A stretch of 64,000 bases of DNA from Bursaphelenchus xylophilus. Lineage: Eukaryota > Nematoda > Chromadorea > Rhabditida > Aphelenchoididae. Within the stretch, counting starts at the first letter, position 1. Each line of letters opens with the position of its first letter. The DNA is taken from positions 7,249,501 to 7,313,500 of the forward strand of contig CAJFCV020000005.1 of the NCBI GenBank assembly GCA_904066235.2, read 5' to 3'. The notes beneath the pieces were generated by a model, which did no database searches, was not told the origin of the DNA, and worked only from the letters and a program-made list of their open reading frames with translations. Position numbers and translations under genes: made by a program. Of this stretch, positions 47,401 to 60,017 are shown piece after piece.

Positions 47401-48326
47401 TAAGAGTCCAGATTCTAAATTACATTAATAATCGATAATCTGTTGCAAATTCAAATCAAAAACTTTGTTAAACTCCCTTCAGATCAGTGATTTCGGCCTC
47501 TGTATCCAACTGAACAGCGAAGGTTATCCCAATTCCGTCTATACCTCAAACTCTGGCCGACTTCCAATCAAGTGGTTGGCGATTGAAGCCCTCCTTCGAC
47601 ATGAATTCAGTACCAAGAGCGACGTCTGGTCGTTCGGCCTAGTCCTCTTTGAGATGTATTCTTTTGGAGAGACGCCTTTTGCTAATATCCCAACAAAAGA
47701 AGTCGGAGAGCATCTGAAGACAGGAGGAAGGCCGCAGAAACCGGAACTCTGTCCGGACGAGATCTTCTCAGTGATGGAACAATGTTGGCTCACGGATCCA
47801 GACGATCGTCCCGAATTCAAGATTATCACTCAGAAATTGACAGGGGTTTTGGAGAAGGCGGCCGAAGGCTACGGGTATCTAGATCTAAGTGGACATGCAC
47901 AGACGATTGCCAATGGGCATTTGAAAAGAAAGAAGACCTTCAGGAACCCGGAAGGGATGGATGAGTAAGTTTACAAGCTTCTTGAAACATATTCAGAACC
48001 TTCTGACATGTCAGAAGATTTTGACCACAGTAGTCCATGCCATTATGACGCACCCTCGTTAATAGCTGGCCTTTACCCAACTATTTACGAGGGTGACACA
48101 TAGCTTTTCTTTGAGAACATCGAATCTCCTATGCCCAGTATATAATACTTTTAGAAATCAAAAGTCAGCACTTCGTTCTCGGATCATAACCCGCGAGTCC
48201 ACACTGACCGAGAGCCGCCCTCCCACCCCGACCTCACCTCCGCCCAGTGCCGCTCATAATAAACGCTTCATGTTTTTCTTTTCCCGCGAACAAAGCAAAG
48301 ACAACAACGATCTGCCACCTCTCTAA
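44452..48326 (+). CDS. Receptor tyrosine kinase with two VWA-like extracellular domains
   Basis: About ten exons encode a single-pass receptor of roughly 950 residues. A signal peptide (MRRYMLPSGLLIYCYAFY...) is followed by a first VWA-like domain (RYIYTDLSPDFSPHIDRF, a degenerate MIDAS). A tract of 19 threonines comes next, then a second VWA-like domain (LYVLYVFGLSTNLTQQF; RPLIIILTDFYSN). The transmembrane helix is LILIIIGSVVVFLAVMALM. The kinase domain is complete. It has GSGAYGQ, VAIKML with the ATP-binding lysine, HEIELMKK, HRDLAARN with the catalytic aspartate, DFGLC, and the activation-segment end KWLAIEAL with AIE in place of APE. A Pro/Ser-rich tail of about 45 residues ends the protein. 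HRDLAARN places it among receptor tyrosine kinases, near the FGFR/KIN-16-like nematode group. The VWA domains suggest an adhesive or matrix ligand, which is inference. Confidence 0.85.
45628..45690 (+). repeat. ACN trinucleotide repeat coding for polythreonine
   Basis: Nineteen consecutive threonine codons of mixed third base (ACA, ACT, ACG, ACC) lie between the two VWA-like domains of the RTK. The mixed codons argue for long-term selection for threonine rather than a fresh microsatellite. It would form a mucin-like, O-glycosylatable spacer. Confidence 0.85.
46492..46586. repeat. Precursor-miRNA-like hairpin in an RTK intron
   Basis: AAGGAGATCAAAAATTC...TTTGATATC (46492-46523) pairs with 46554-46586 over about 32 positions with two or three mismatches and a one-base bulge, around a 30-nt loop. 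The length and imperfect stem resemble a miRNA precursor. It lies in the intron just before the transmembrane exon. Confidence 0.6.
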
Positions 48327-48526
48327 ACACAAATGCAATGTATTTTCGTCGACAAAAACGGGTATCTCATCGTTTCTAACACTGTAAGCATTATAACGAC
48401 ATATTCTTTATTATCATATGGTAAAGTTTGTACAATAATAAAGTATTATATCAGAGATGAGAATATTTTATGGGCCAGTAATGCTGTACAAGAACTTAAA
48501 AACAAAGTGAGAGAATAACATTACAT

Positions 48527-49818
48527 TTACTGAAAGTTGAGACGTCTTGAGCGGGCGTCAAGGCGTTTCTGACGAGCATCAAAGGCACGGAGTTCGGCAT
48601 CACTCATCTTTGTGGTGTCCACATATTTGTAGGGGGTTGTCTTCGGCGTGTACATCTTCCGTTCTTTTGGAATTGGAACCGCTAAAAGAAACAACTTATT
48701 TATTAAAACATACATCGAATCTTGAGCAAAACTATTTCAGAAAAAGTAAAACGACTTACGTCCAGCAGATTTCGGAGTCGCGAGCTGTTCAATTCGCTCC
48801 GAGCAATCAGGAATGGTCGCTTTAAGAGTTCTCTTCTTGGCCATGGTGATCTTCTTGACATCTGCCTGAGGTTCCCTTCCTTGCTTGCTGGATCTTGTGA
48901 CTCTGGACGAGGCTGCCTTCTCTTTATCATAGGGACGTTGAACCTTCTCGATGTCTTCTGGTTTCGTCGTTCCGAACTTGAAATTCTCCTTGTTTGGAGT
49001 GCCGGGAGGGGGGAATTTGCGAACCTTTTCCCGTTGGCTTTTTGGAGTTGCCAGACGCTGAAACGATAGTAATAAAAATAACCCATTTGAACTCTAAACG
49101 GACAAACAAATAAAAACTTACATTAATAGTCTCCGATACACTTTTGACATGTTGTTCATGCTTTGTCTCCAGCTTCTTCTGATGATCTTCAATTGACGCC
49201 ATCTTGGAAAAGGCTTTGGTATGAGAAGAAGCAAACCGTCCTTTACCTAAACAATGTTTAGACATAAAATCATATTCAAAAAATTGAAATTTTGTGCAAA
49301 TAATGAGATCACATACCTGAGGTCGCAGCAGACAAATGTCCAGGCTTTGGAAGACGGCTAGGCGCAGCTTTGGAAGTATTCCTAGCGGAGCAACGAGTTG
49401 TAACATTGTTATTCATTTTCTCGACCGGTTTTTTCTCAACTCTTTTGACGCTTGGGCTATTATCCGGAGTAATGAAACTACCAGCTACAATACTCTCATC
49501 TAACGTGATATCCGCAGCCTTCTCAACCTCTGCCGCTTTCTTCAGTTGTTCCTTTGGGATAACGGAAATTTCGTCTTCTTCCATGGTGAATGTTCCATTC
49601 AGATTCTCCTTTTGTTCCTCCACGTCCATCTGCTCATTGTCAATGTCCAACATCATTGTCTCAGACAATGTTTCAACCAGTTTTGCCTTCTAAATAAAAG
49701 AGAAATGAATATTAATAAGGTAACTTACAGTCCCAGTAGCTTTCATTCCGCGTTGCCGGCACAACGACCTGATCTCGTTGTACGTCATGGATAGTAGACG
49801 TTGCCTTTTGGCTTCCAT
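48527..49818 (-). CDS. NuSAP-like spindle-associated protein with SAP domain
   Basis: Five exons give about 345 residues. The start MEAKRQRLLSMTYNEIRSL lies 5 nt after a TATTTCAG acceptor, an ideal trans-splice site. Residues 8-38 form a SAP-type DNA-binding motif (YNEIRSLCRQRGMKATGTK). A Glu-rich linker and Thr-Pro sites (ITPDNSP) follow, then the conserved block HTKAFSKMASIEDHQKKLETKHEQH, similar to the NUSAP1 region (KMESIDEY). Basic microtubule-binding repeats have TPKSQREKV, GTPNKENFKFG and LATPKSAG. The C-terminus is highly basic (RQKRLDARSRRLNFQ). NuSAP bundles spindle microtubules near chromatin. The gene is convergent with the RTK (200 bp apart). Confidence 0.65.
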
Positions 49819-50264
49819 GTCCTCTGAAATAAAAGATTAAATTAGAGTCTAAACGTCCTTTTCTCGACAGAATCTTCAGAGATATACACATCAATAGAGA
49901 AACGATGGTGAAAAATAAACAGAACTAAAATTTTACTATTTTAGGTACCTAAAACATAAAAAGAAAAAAAAGAAACTGTTCATCAAAAGATATGCTGCAG
50001 TTTTCTTCCTGATTATTCCTAAAAATCTGTAAAAACGACGCGGAGAAACAAGAAATCGTTTTTCTGCCTTTCAAAAAAGAAAATTGCGGGCTCAAAATGT
50101 TTCGTTGCGGGACCAAATGCCACGTTTGATGTAACCATAGAATCAACGTCAAATTTGTTTTTCTTGTGTTTAGTCTTTTACTTTTGATGCAATGATCTCA
50201 ACAATATTCAAATCCGATATCAAAATAAATAGTTTATATATCAAAGAACCCGTATTTATGAGAT
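49819..50264. other. Spacer between GPCR and NuSAP-like genes
   Basis: This 445-bp AT-rich stretch contains the 3' end of the GPCR transcript and the 5' side of the NuSAP-like gene. No further gene or repeat was seen. Confidence 0.4.
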
Positions 50265-52121
50265 TTATATGTCAACTGGAGAAACCGGCGTAATCGATAT
50301 CAAGTCCAACGTTGGTGCGCGAGCAAGACCTCGGGGGCAAATATCCAAGGTGTTGAGAACGTTCTCTCGCACTGTTGGATTGCATTTACAGTAAATGAAA
50401 ATTCGAATGGCACTTGTGAACATGTACAGGAACGAGATCATGTCTCCGAAGATGGTATAGAAGATGGACGCTTTCGTGGGATCGTCATCACTTTTCAGAA
50501 TCGCCGCATCCGTCTTTTCCATGAAAGTTAGAAGCAGATGAAGGCCGGAGCATATCAGATATGAGGTTACAATTATAACTGTGGTGTAGACGGCATGTCT
50601 AACAGCAGGGGACATGGTGGGCCGTTTGATGGTCATCCGGAGCACTTTGAAAGAGGCTCGGGAACTTCCGGAAGAGATGCCGTCAATATAGATTGGAGGG
50701 ACCTTCTGCAAAAACATTGAATTTACTTTTCGATGAACTTGGCATAAATTTATTTTATACTAAATGAGGGATTTTTGACTCGCGTTTTGCAGAAATATAT
50801 TTTTTGTCGGAAATTGGCAAAACTCGAAATGACTTTTTGCGAGTTACGAAATGGAATTTAGCAAGCCTTTCGATGCATCTTCAATTTTTTCCCCTTGCAT
50901 CAAAAGGTTGCAAACTAAATTTGAAGAAGGCGAAGTAGTCTCGTTGTGAAGGTTCAGTTATAATTCATTGTTCTCACCTTAATGTTCTCCTGGTCAGTCG
51001 TCAACAACCTCCTTAGAATTATGCAGTTTAAAACTACCAAAACAATGAAAGGAATGAATATCTGAAGAATGCCGATCAAATGGAGGTCGTAGAAATTGTA
51101 CCATTCGGTCTCCTAAAGTTGAAAAAACATTAAACTTCAAAGATTATTCAGTTAAAATCCACAACAGGTCAAACAACGCTTACCTTGGCCCATCTCCGAT
51201 AATCGACGGCCAATGTTCGGAAGAAGTCGAGGCATTCGGGATAGGATTCAACGGTCAACGCAAACGCCGGAGGGAGGCGAATCAATCCACCCAGAACCAG
51301 ACACAAGACAAGGTTGGAGATGCGACCAACTCGAGAAAACAACCATTCCGAAAAACTGAAAAAAAAGATTATATTACACACAACTCATACATCTGATTGT
51401 ATTACACTTGGGACATGACATGTTTTGTTCTACGAATGACTTACCAATGCTTTGAAATCCAGGCATAACGTTCCATGGTCACAAATATTAGGAGGTATGG
51501 GATGATAAGTTGGACGATCTTCACCATCACAAAAGCTGGCACTATATAGAGATGGTAGATGATGAACAATGACTGGAAGTAAGTGCTTTAGAAGTGATAA
51601 ATTAAATAGTAAAATTTTTAGGGATGACAAAAAACAGTGTGGAGATAATTGGCAGATCTTGGATAAAACCTTTCCAAGATTTAGCCGAGATGTTTAGCTC
51701 AGGGATCGTCCTATATACTTTTTCTGCTCAAGTAAGCATGAGATAAAACTTTTAAAAGCAACGGCGACCGTCTATTCCAAATTTCAGAGAGACCTGCCTG
51801 TCTCATCTCGAGCACTACTCTTTTAAAGATTCAACTTACTTCAATCCTCAAGTACAACATGAAAACATCGACTCCGAAGCACAAGAAGTACAGGATGCAT
51901 AGTGCTGCGTCCATTAATGCTAGCGCTGTTGGATACAATGTTGGCGGAGTATTCTTTTTTGTCTTGAACGTAAAAATATATGCCAATAAAAGGTTTGCGG
52001 CAGCTCCAAGAACGGCCAACGAAGATGCAATGGAGACGAACAGGAATCGACCGAATCCACACTCTTCGGTGTAGCCACATGTTGGTTGTGGAAGCTCTAC
52101 GGTATCGTTGACCGAAGTCAT
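50265..52121 (-). CDS. Class A (rhodopsin-like) G-protein-coupled receptor
   Basis: Five exons encode about 375 residues with seven helices. The start MTSVNDTVELPQPTCGY at 52121 is the first codon after a TTCCAG acceptor; the N-terminus is short with an N-glycosylation NDT and no signal peptide. Landmarks are LAVLGAAANLLLAYIF (helix 1), ALMDAALCILYF (helix 2), VTMERYAWISKH (an ERY version of the DRY motif at the end of helix 3) and VVLNCIILRRLL (helix 5). Helix 7 ends TSAIRIFIYCKCNPTVREN in place of NPxxY. The second loop has a cysteine (SYPECLDFF) able to bridge helix 3 or the N-terminus. The pattern resembles nematode neuropeptide (FMRFamide-type) receptors, but the ligand is unknown. Confidence 0.75.
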
Positions 52122-53514
52122 CTGGAATCGAGGGGATTCAGAAGATCCAAAACATTTTATAGTCTTTGGCACGCACATATGGAACAGATGGGTTATTGCC
52201 CTAGGGCAAGTACATATAGGAGCGTTAAAGTGTCACATATGGATAGATTGATTGCTAGTGGATGGGGAAGTTTGAAAGAGGCCCTTTAAACATGATGAGA
52301 TAAGGTGAAACATGATGGAAATAAGGGAATAATGGAGAAAACAATTGGATACAGATGGCCGGAGGTATGGTAAAAAGACCAGAGATTTTTACGAAAAGGA
52401 GATGAGGTTGAAGTACTCTTTAGTGTCGAAATTGTATTATATCTACAGATACCAAAACAGAGGCACTTCCGAAATGAAGGAAAAACGGGCCAAATTTATG
52501 CCAACGAATGTGCTTCTCTCCTCATTTTTCATCATTTCCCCTAGCCTTTTGCTAAAAATATTGATTGAACACCTTTCGGTTTTGCAAAGTGTGAGCCAAA
52601 ATTTTCAAGGATCATATCATATGTGCCAAATCAGACATATTGTATGTCCCAAATTCGCAGAAATAAAACAGTCGTCTTTTGGAACACTGCACATCGAAAC
52701 ATCACCTACCTACTCCAACATAAAGTTGATGTAATTATCACGCCTTCTGACTCTGACTCTTCACATCCTCTGCCTCATTTTCTCATATAAATATCACCCT
52801 CACCACAAACCCAGAGGGGATTACATTAACACTACATTTACCCAAGAAATTTAAGGGGCGGAGTCTGTATTTCGTTTAATTACTGGTAAATTATTAAAGA
52901 GTATAGGTGATGGTATGATAAGTCGGGAATTAGACCGCAATTAGAAGCCGAGAGGAAGGAAACATGATGCTGAGACACGAAACGGGAACATTCATTCTCG
53001 AATGTCCTCAAACGGCACCTTGCATTTGGAAGCGGGGAAATGCACATGATTCGGATTTGTAATGGAAAACGTGGTGAAGAACGGCGGAAATATATGAATA
53101 GGAGAAGACTTAAGATGACTTAAATTCTGCAATTTGAATAAATTACTGTAATGTTAAACTTAGGGTTCATTGTTAATAAACTTTTTACTGAAGGAGAATC
53201 TTATGTTTGGGGAAAATTTAACAAGACGTAGACATGCCAGAACAAGAAAATTTATGCGAAGAATATCGTTTGGGATTCGTTTTCATCTTAGCTGATAACA
53301 TAAATTTTGTATTCTAGGCCAGAAATCAACAAGATAAATAAAGGGCTGGCCAATACTCTTGAAAAAATATATAGAGCTAACGGAAATGGAATTTTTAATG
53401 CCTTAGAGAGTCTACAGACCCCTCAAAATACAATTCAGTCAGTGGTTTCATTGTATAAGTTCAAGGACAAAACAAACTCCTATGCCAAATTATAAGAAAA
53501 TACACTGTGATTTA

Positions 53515-54724
53515 TTAGGTTGGACGGAAAGTTCGTACGATTTTTTACTGCTGCTACTTTTTCTTGCGCTGATGGAAAAAGACAAACACAAATATATGGT
53601 ATTGGTAGGGGACAGGCATCCCTATCTGGCAGTACAACCCTCAGCCATCTTAAGCATGTACGAACTGAGAACTTAATTTAGACATTTACCCATCTTTGGT
53701 CTACAAGTAGAGATCCTTAGCTGGTTTGTTTAATAAGACATAATAAGAAACTGTTTTGGCACTGCTAAAAAGCTTTCTTTTGATGCTCTTAATATGCGTG
53801 AAGTAGTCGGGGATTAAATCAAAACATAGCCAGAAAACTTGACTTTAGCAAGACCCACCAAGTTTGAATATGATTTACAACAGTCGCTTGCCGATGTATT
53901 CCTATGGGTTTAACTATGATATGCCAAAACTAACGACACTCCCTTACACTTAGCTACCCGTCCTTAGCCAATTGTTTTACTGCGTAACATGACAGAACTC
54001 AATGATTTATTTTTCAAAAACTCGCTTGTGAACTATCGGAGCAATTCGTAAAATTCAAAAAACAGCTCAAAGCAGTTTTCTAATCCTCCTTTTCTAGGGT
54101 GGAAAATGGAGCCTCTGTCTCGTTCTACTACTTTATAAAGCAATGGGTAACCATTGTTAATTGTCAGCAAATCACACGCATTTCTCTAGAGCTATATATT
54201 TGTGGCAATTTTGCCTCTTTACACCTAACCCGAAGCGTCTACGATCCGGGTTATTCATGTAGCACGTAAAGGGCTACCCGTGTGCCTCACTGAACCCTGT
54301 TATACGGACAGACCATCAGCAATGCGTGGAGTAATAAAAAAACTTTTTCAAGCGGGGCGTTTTCTGAAGATTTGGTTGAAACAATAGCTATTATTTTATC
54401 CCACAGACTTTCTTAAGAGTTTTAACTGTGGTTAACATAGTCGGATAGACCACTAGAAATAGCCTAAAAAGTTTCAGAGCTTCAGCAAAAACGGTTTGGA
54501 AACTAGAGCTTGCATTCCGCACCCCACCCGAAACTACCCCAAAGCGGAGGACCTCTTATAATTATGTTCGTTTTGGTCGAGCTAAGGACTGGCACATTTC
54601 ACATAAATCTGCACGCTGTACTCTTGTATATACTAGGTATCTACGGTGGACAGTCGGTCGCGGCGTAAAAAAAATTAATTTTAAAGTTGGGTAGCAAATC
54701 GTACGAACTTTCCGTCCAACCTAA
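53515..54724. mobile_element. Mariner-sized transposon remnant with perfect 28-bp terminal repeats
   Basis: The left end TTAGGTTGGACGGAAAG and the reverse complement at the right end match perfectly for about 28 bp (through TTCGTACGATT), and both borders carry TA. The TTAGGTTGG start is typical of mariner-family terminal repeats, and the 1210-bp length matches an intact mariner. No transposase frame or catalytic-motif-bearing segment could be read, so this is a decayed or nonautonomous copy. Confidence 0.85.
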
Positions 54725-57700
54725 TACATCTAATGAATAGCATGAATTCAGCTACAAGATAAATCTATGCACTATCCATTCATCGTCGACTTGAACTACC
54801 TTTCATCTTATGTTCACACAAAACAATGGGAAATACAAGTAAATTGAGCATGATCATTCAGCTATCAACAATGTAAATAACAAAGGAGAAAGTTGATACA
54901 AGTGGTTTCATATTTGTAGGTTTGCATTTTTAGTTCATCAGGCCTTCTAATTTCAAAAAAACAGCCGAAAATGCTTGCCGTGTCATATAGCTTTTCAAAA
55001 GTCGTCACTTATAATGTCATTTAGGTTATTTTCCCCAAAATACGCTTACTTTTTACGTGTCGAAAATAAGAAAACATTTGAGAAAAGTAAGAAATAAGGT
55101 GGATAAAAGAAAGTCATTTCAGAAGCCATATACTCTGACGGGATTAGCCTGGAACATCATAGAAATAGAAGACATTTCCCCCAAGTTTGCACCTTATTTT
55201 AATCACGTAATCCCAAGCCCACCACCAACGAATTATTTCCCGACTTTTGCAGAGAGAATTTGGATTTCCGCTCTCTTTAATCGCCCTCCTCCCACCCTAT
55301 CGTTACAATTTTTAACAGTTTCTCTGCAAACACAATTGGGATTAGGGCGGATAAACAAATCCAAGGACTTACAGTAGAATTGTTTTGATCATTTTTATGT
55401 AAATTTACATTTACTAATGACCAATTGTTTGGGGAAAAGTAATGTCTCTGGAACTTATAATGTCGCGTGGAATTTGTTTTTGCAGGAATTGATATATAAA
55501 GTGTGAATTCTTGATCAGAAATCAGCAAGATAAATAAGGATTTGCCAATAGTAAATGAGAGATGAATGTCTGGAGGTCATGGAAATTGAATTTTTAAGAG
55601 CACCGAAGATTACAACGCCAAAAATAATTTTTTAGACGATGTTTTAGTCATCAGTTTCGATGATGACTTGTCAAGAGTCGATGCCTCTAAACAGGATAAA
55701 TATTCCCTAGGGCGAACAGAATTAGGCAAAAGCCCGCGCTAGTGTAGGACAATTTTTAAGAGACTCCAATCTTTCAAAAAATCTGATTCCTTCCGTGAAT
55801 TCCTAAAAAATTTCACACACAAAACTTTGCTGTTGTTACGCACTAACCGAACTTTTCAAAGAGGCCAGTTTTCCGTATTCCAGAGACCTGATCTTTCTAA
55901 GTATCAGGCCCTTAGCAGGTCTCATGCAACAGGTTATTATTACCGATTCAGAACCCGAAACGAAAAAAAAACTTTCCTCATTCACCGGTTTCCCCCGAAA
56001 ACAAGAGGATAAGTGCTGTAAATAATTCAGTTATGGTTTTCTAATGCTAAACATAAGCCGTTCTTGGTTGATTTCCGTATACAATACCGCCCAAGGGCAC
56101 TACAATGACCAGTATATACAACTAGTAAAAAAAGGAAATTCCAAGTCTTTGGCCTTAAATGAGAATTAATTAAAACTTGAAACGATGAGAAAAACTACTA
56201 ACATTACAATGTAACCGGAATAGACTTCTAAAACTTTTCAAAGTTATCATTTCCGTTACATTAGGCAATTAAAGTGGGCGGAATCCATTATAATCCATTT
56301 TACATTTTTTTCATTTATAATAAAAAAAGTTGTCAAAATTAAGTTTAGTATTTGCTATGTCAGAGTTAACTCAAAGTTAAAATTCTCAGACAGATTTGCG
56401 GTTACCAGCTTTTGTCTCAGCACCAACCGAAAAACAATCTAATCGAGCGCCTGGAAAGTCCCGAGCACTTTGCGGAAAACAGCCAGTAATTCATCAGGAA
56501 CGATCCATACTTGGCCGTTTGGCCAAATTGGCTGTTTACTTTACAATTCGCATTGCGGAAGTAAACTTTTTTGATTGATGTTTGTCTAGAAAAAAATAAA
56601 TAAAACGAATTGAAAAATCACACCCATTTACTACCCCGATTACCGTGTATTTTACTATTAAAATTGTCAAATGTTTTATTTATCGCCTCTAAATTACCGA
56701 ATTTTTAATGGAAAGGTTGCGAATGTAACAGCATTTTTCAAAGTGACGTCAAGTTGTCATCATTTTGGCTAAATTGAAAATTCTGATGTACGAAAGTACG
56801 AGGCTTTTATGCTTGACATAGACTTAGCTATTCCTGCTTATTCCACCGGTAGTTTTGACAGGAAGGATCAATTTATTTCCCAGAATTTTAAATTTCTACA
56901 TTTATTTGCAAAAATCTACAAAAATTTTCCAAAAAGTTTCGGTTCGACAATCAAATTTACGGAGCAATTTGACAACTTTACTGACGCGTCAAGTTGACCA
57001 TTTAACAACACACAAATAACGAAAAAGTACAACGGAACTTTATTAAAATATCCAAGGAAGATCACACACAGAGAAAGAACACCCCGAAAAAACTAGTTTG
57101 GGCACGTAAATAAATATTAAAGTGGTGTTCAACCTTGGCGATCTCTGAAAGCCCAATCCGGAAGTGTGAATTTGGACAAAAACTTGGCAAAAGGACGGAT
57201 TTAGCGTCTGGAAAAATGGATCGAGGTCTTCAGAATACAAGTACATCACCTTGGATTATTGAGACATCAAAAAATACGAAAACGTGTAGTGGTCATAGTT
57301 CGCGCTTTGCAAAAATTTTTTTGCCATAGATTATAACCAAAAAAGATCATTTCTTTAATCGCGAGCCAAGAATCTTGGAACTATGGGAAGTTCTAGTCTC
57401 AATTCGAGCCTCTTTTAACTATTTTTTGAATTTCACTTTTACGAAAAGAATCAGGAAAAAATCTTGAAAATAAACCATTAAACACCCTTCCAAAACTCTC
57501 AGACCATAATGTTCACGATCCGTCAATTATACAGTAATTAGACACTGCGTCAACACCTAAATTTAACGACCCAATCAAGGGGATATCATCGAAAATTAAA
57601 AGATTACCCGTTAGCTCACGAATCCCGGATTATGCCAAATATATATACGATGTGATCACGTTGAGCCTTATCGTATTTTATCCGCCCTTAATTCCTTGGT

Positions 57701-58725
57701 AATCCTGGGTTCCCGAATATCTAACAGGTCAGAGTCCCTAATCGCTAATTACAAATTCTTGGTGGATTGAAAAGATGTATTTGAGGACGTCATTGGAAGG
57801 TCAATCAGACATTTTGTTACTATCTTGGGCGATTCGTGATGGGGGCTATGAAAGACCAAAATGTTATGGATGTAAAAAGAGCACAAGCTGGGGAAAGTGA
57901 ACCAAAAGGATCAAAAGAAACGTTCTCGGGAAAAAAGTCCAGATGACCTAAAATATACAAGTTTTGCAGAAACAATTCTCAAAATCTGACACGCAGATTG
58001 TACTAGCATAAAACTCGGGACAAATCGAGGCACTTCTAGAGGATATGCAAGTAGTTGCACGTGGCTTTTAGAAATTGCTAATTCTCTGTGGTTTCTTAAA
58101 ACTTTTCCTATTTCTTGGGGTATCCTTTTTCAAGAAAGTTTTTTTTAGAAACGTAGTATATTCAGGTATACACCAAATCGGAAAAAACGGTCGTTGTTTC
58201 TCGAGGACTTTCCGTACATCAAAAAGCCAGCAGCTATTATATTTGCTTTTGAATTGCGCTTTTTACGGCGTGGGAAACAAAATATCAAAAAAGTTTTTTA
58301 TCTCTTGTTGCAAAAACAAAAAAACAGCAAGCTATAGATAATAACTGTTGGTATGCATCAGATCCCTCGCCTATTCAACCCCGAAGCGATACCGTACTAT
58401 TTACTCCGTTTAATTTAACAAATTCGTAATCTTGTGTTATGCCCTTCCCATTCCATGAAAATGAATACGTTCTAACAAAGGGGATCAACATAATCCGTTT
58501 CTCTTAATTGGCCTTTCACATAAGGATAACCCCTTTGAATTTATTACATTTTCAAAGACATGCCACGCAGATCTTTGAGAGAATCTTTTGACGGAATAAT
58601 TTGACAATTCTGATGCCAAAAACATATTTTTTTAAGAAAAAATGTCTTCATATCTCGGAGACCAAGTTTTTCATTTTAAAACATCTGGACAACTTTTTTT
58701 CGAATTTCTAAACGTAGGTTTTACA

Positions 58726-58750
58726 CTGTACACAAGGAAGTTGTGTACAG
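58726..58750. repeat. Perfect 10-bp stem hairpin
   Basis: CTGTACACAA pairs with TTGTGTACAG across a GGAAG loop. It is isolated in AT-rich, gene-poor sequence; a terminator or transposon-end remnant is possible. Confidence 0.5.
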
Positions 58751-60017
58751 TCAGCAAAAATATTTAATTAATTTTACAGAATTCTTTTCGAAATGAATCT
58801 AGGAAGTATTAGTCGGCTAAAAATAATAAGTTTTCAGCGTGCTGATTTTCAGTGTAAAAATTGGAAAATAAAATTTAAAATTTTATTTTTCAATTTTTTA
58901 GTTGTAATCCTTTACTTGAATTCAACCCTTTAAGCCGTACCAACTCAAATCATCTTGACGCGTTCCAGCCCGCCAACTTTAAATTTGGCTAGATCTCACA
59001 GCCATTCCAACTAATCGGCTAGCTTGCTTTTTACAAACAGCGATGAAAACTTGATCTCTATGGTGGAAGTGTAGAGCAGCCGATTTCTTGCTCATTTTTC
59101 CAGGAACCACGTTGATGGAGTCCAAATTGACAAAAAATGACACTTTTTGGGATTCTGGAGGTGAAATATGAGGGTACATTTAAAGCGAGCAAAATGTGTT
59201 ATATAATCTTTGCACCCAAAAGTACGTGCTTCGAGCAACATTGCAATAGTTTTCAACATTTTTGTGCTATTCGTTTCCATGCTGAAAAGGACGATGAATA
59301 TTATATTCGGAGTCACGAAAAATGAAATCACTTTATCGGTAAGCAACAAAGAGCGCTTACTCAGGAAGATCGCTGCGACGGTGACAAGACTTTCTTTGTC
59401 CCTCGTGTCCTTTAACGAAAGGTAAAACGCAAATTTTCTCCGATTACTAAACGAACTATCTCCTAAAGACATACAAAAATTAAAAAAATATTTCTTTAAA
59501 ACGCATTTGAATTTTGAAAGCTTAAAGTATAAGAATTGTTGTGTACCAGAAATCACATCAAACCTTAAGAGTCGAGTGACGCAATTTTATCTTGTAAAGC
59601 GTCAAGTACTAATTGTAGAGCCTCGTCGACCACAACATGTCATCTCCAGGTGCTTCACATTACCTTTCCGATAATCCTTTAAAGATTCCATTTTTTTATT
59701 TCCAAAAATACCCGGAACCTCTTACTGGAATTATTACCATAAAATACTCATTTTTAATCTCATTGCACTCTCGAATCTCTGTAGGTCTTTATTTTGATAA
59801 AACCGGGTCCAATTTCCCACAGGAGGCGAATTTAATTTCGGCCGGGTTTCTGTTTGACCAAGTCTCAGAATAATGGGACGCGCACTTTCTGGGACATTAA
59901 TCACAGTTACAATAGCAACATTCTTGGGAAATTAATATTACAAGGTAAAAACAAATATTATAGTCTGGATTCACTTTGCGAGGCATACCCGGTCTTTGTG
60001 GGTCATTATGATATTAC

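Noticed and set aside
55057..55377. 106-codon plus-strand frame with a basic start
   Set aside because: It has no ATG at the start in the DNA, no domain, and lies in repeat-rich gene-poor sequence.
53310..55610. Partial similarity between 53310-53420 and 55510-55610 (AGAAATCA-CAAGATAAATAA)
   Set aside because: The match decays quickly and includes only AT-rich words; it may be an old duplication but is too weak to call a feature.
59092..59556. 154-codon minus-strand frame
   Set aside because: It is low-complexity and AT-driven, with no recognisable domain, splice context or neighbouring exons.
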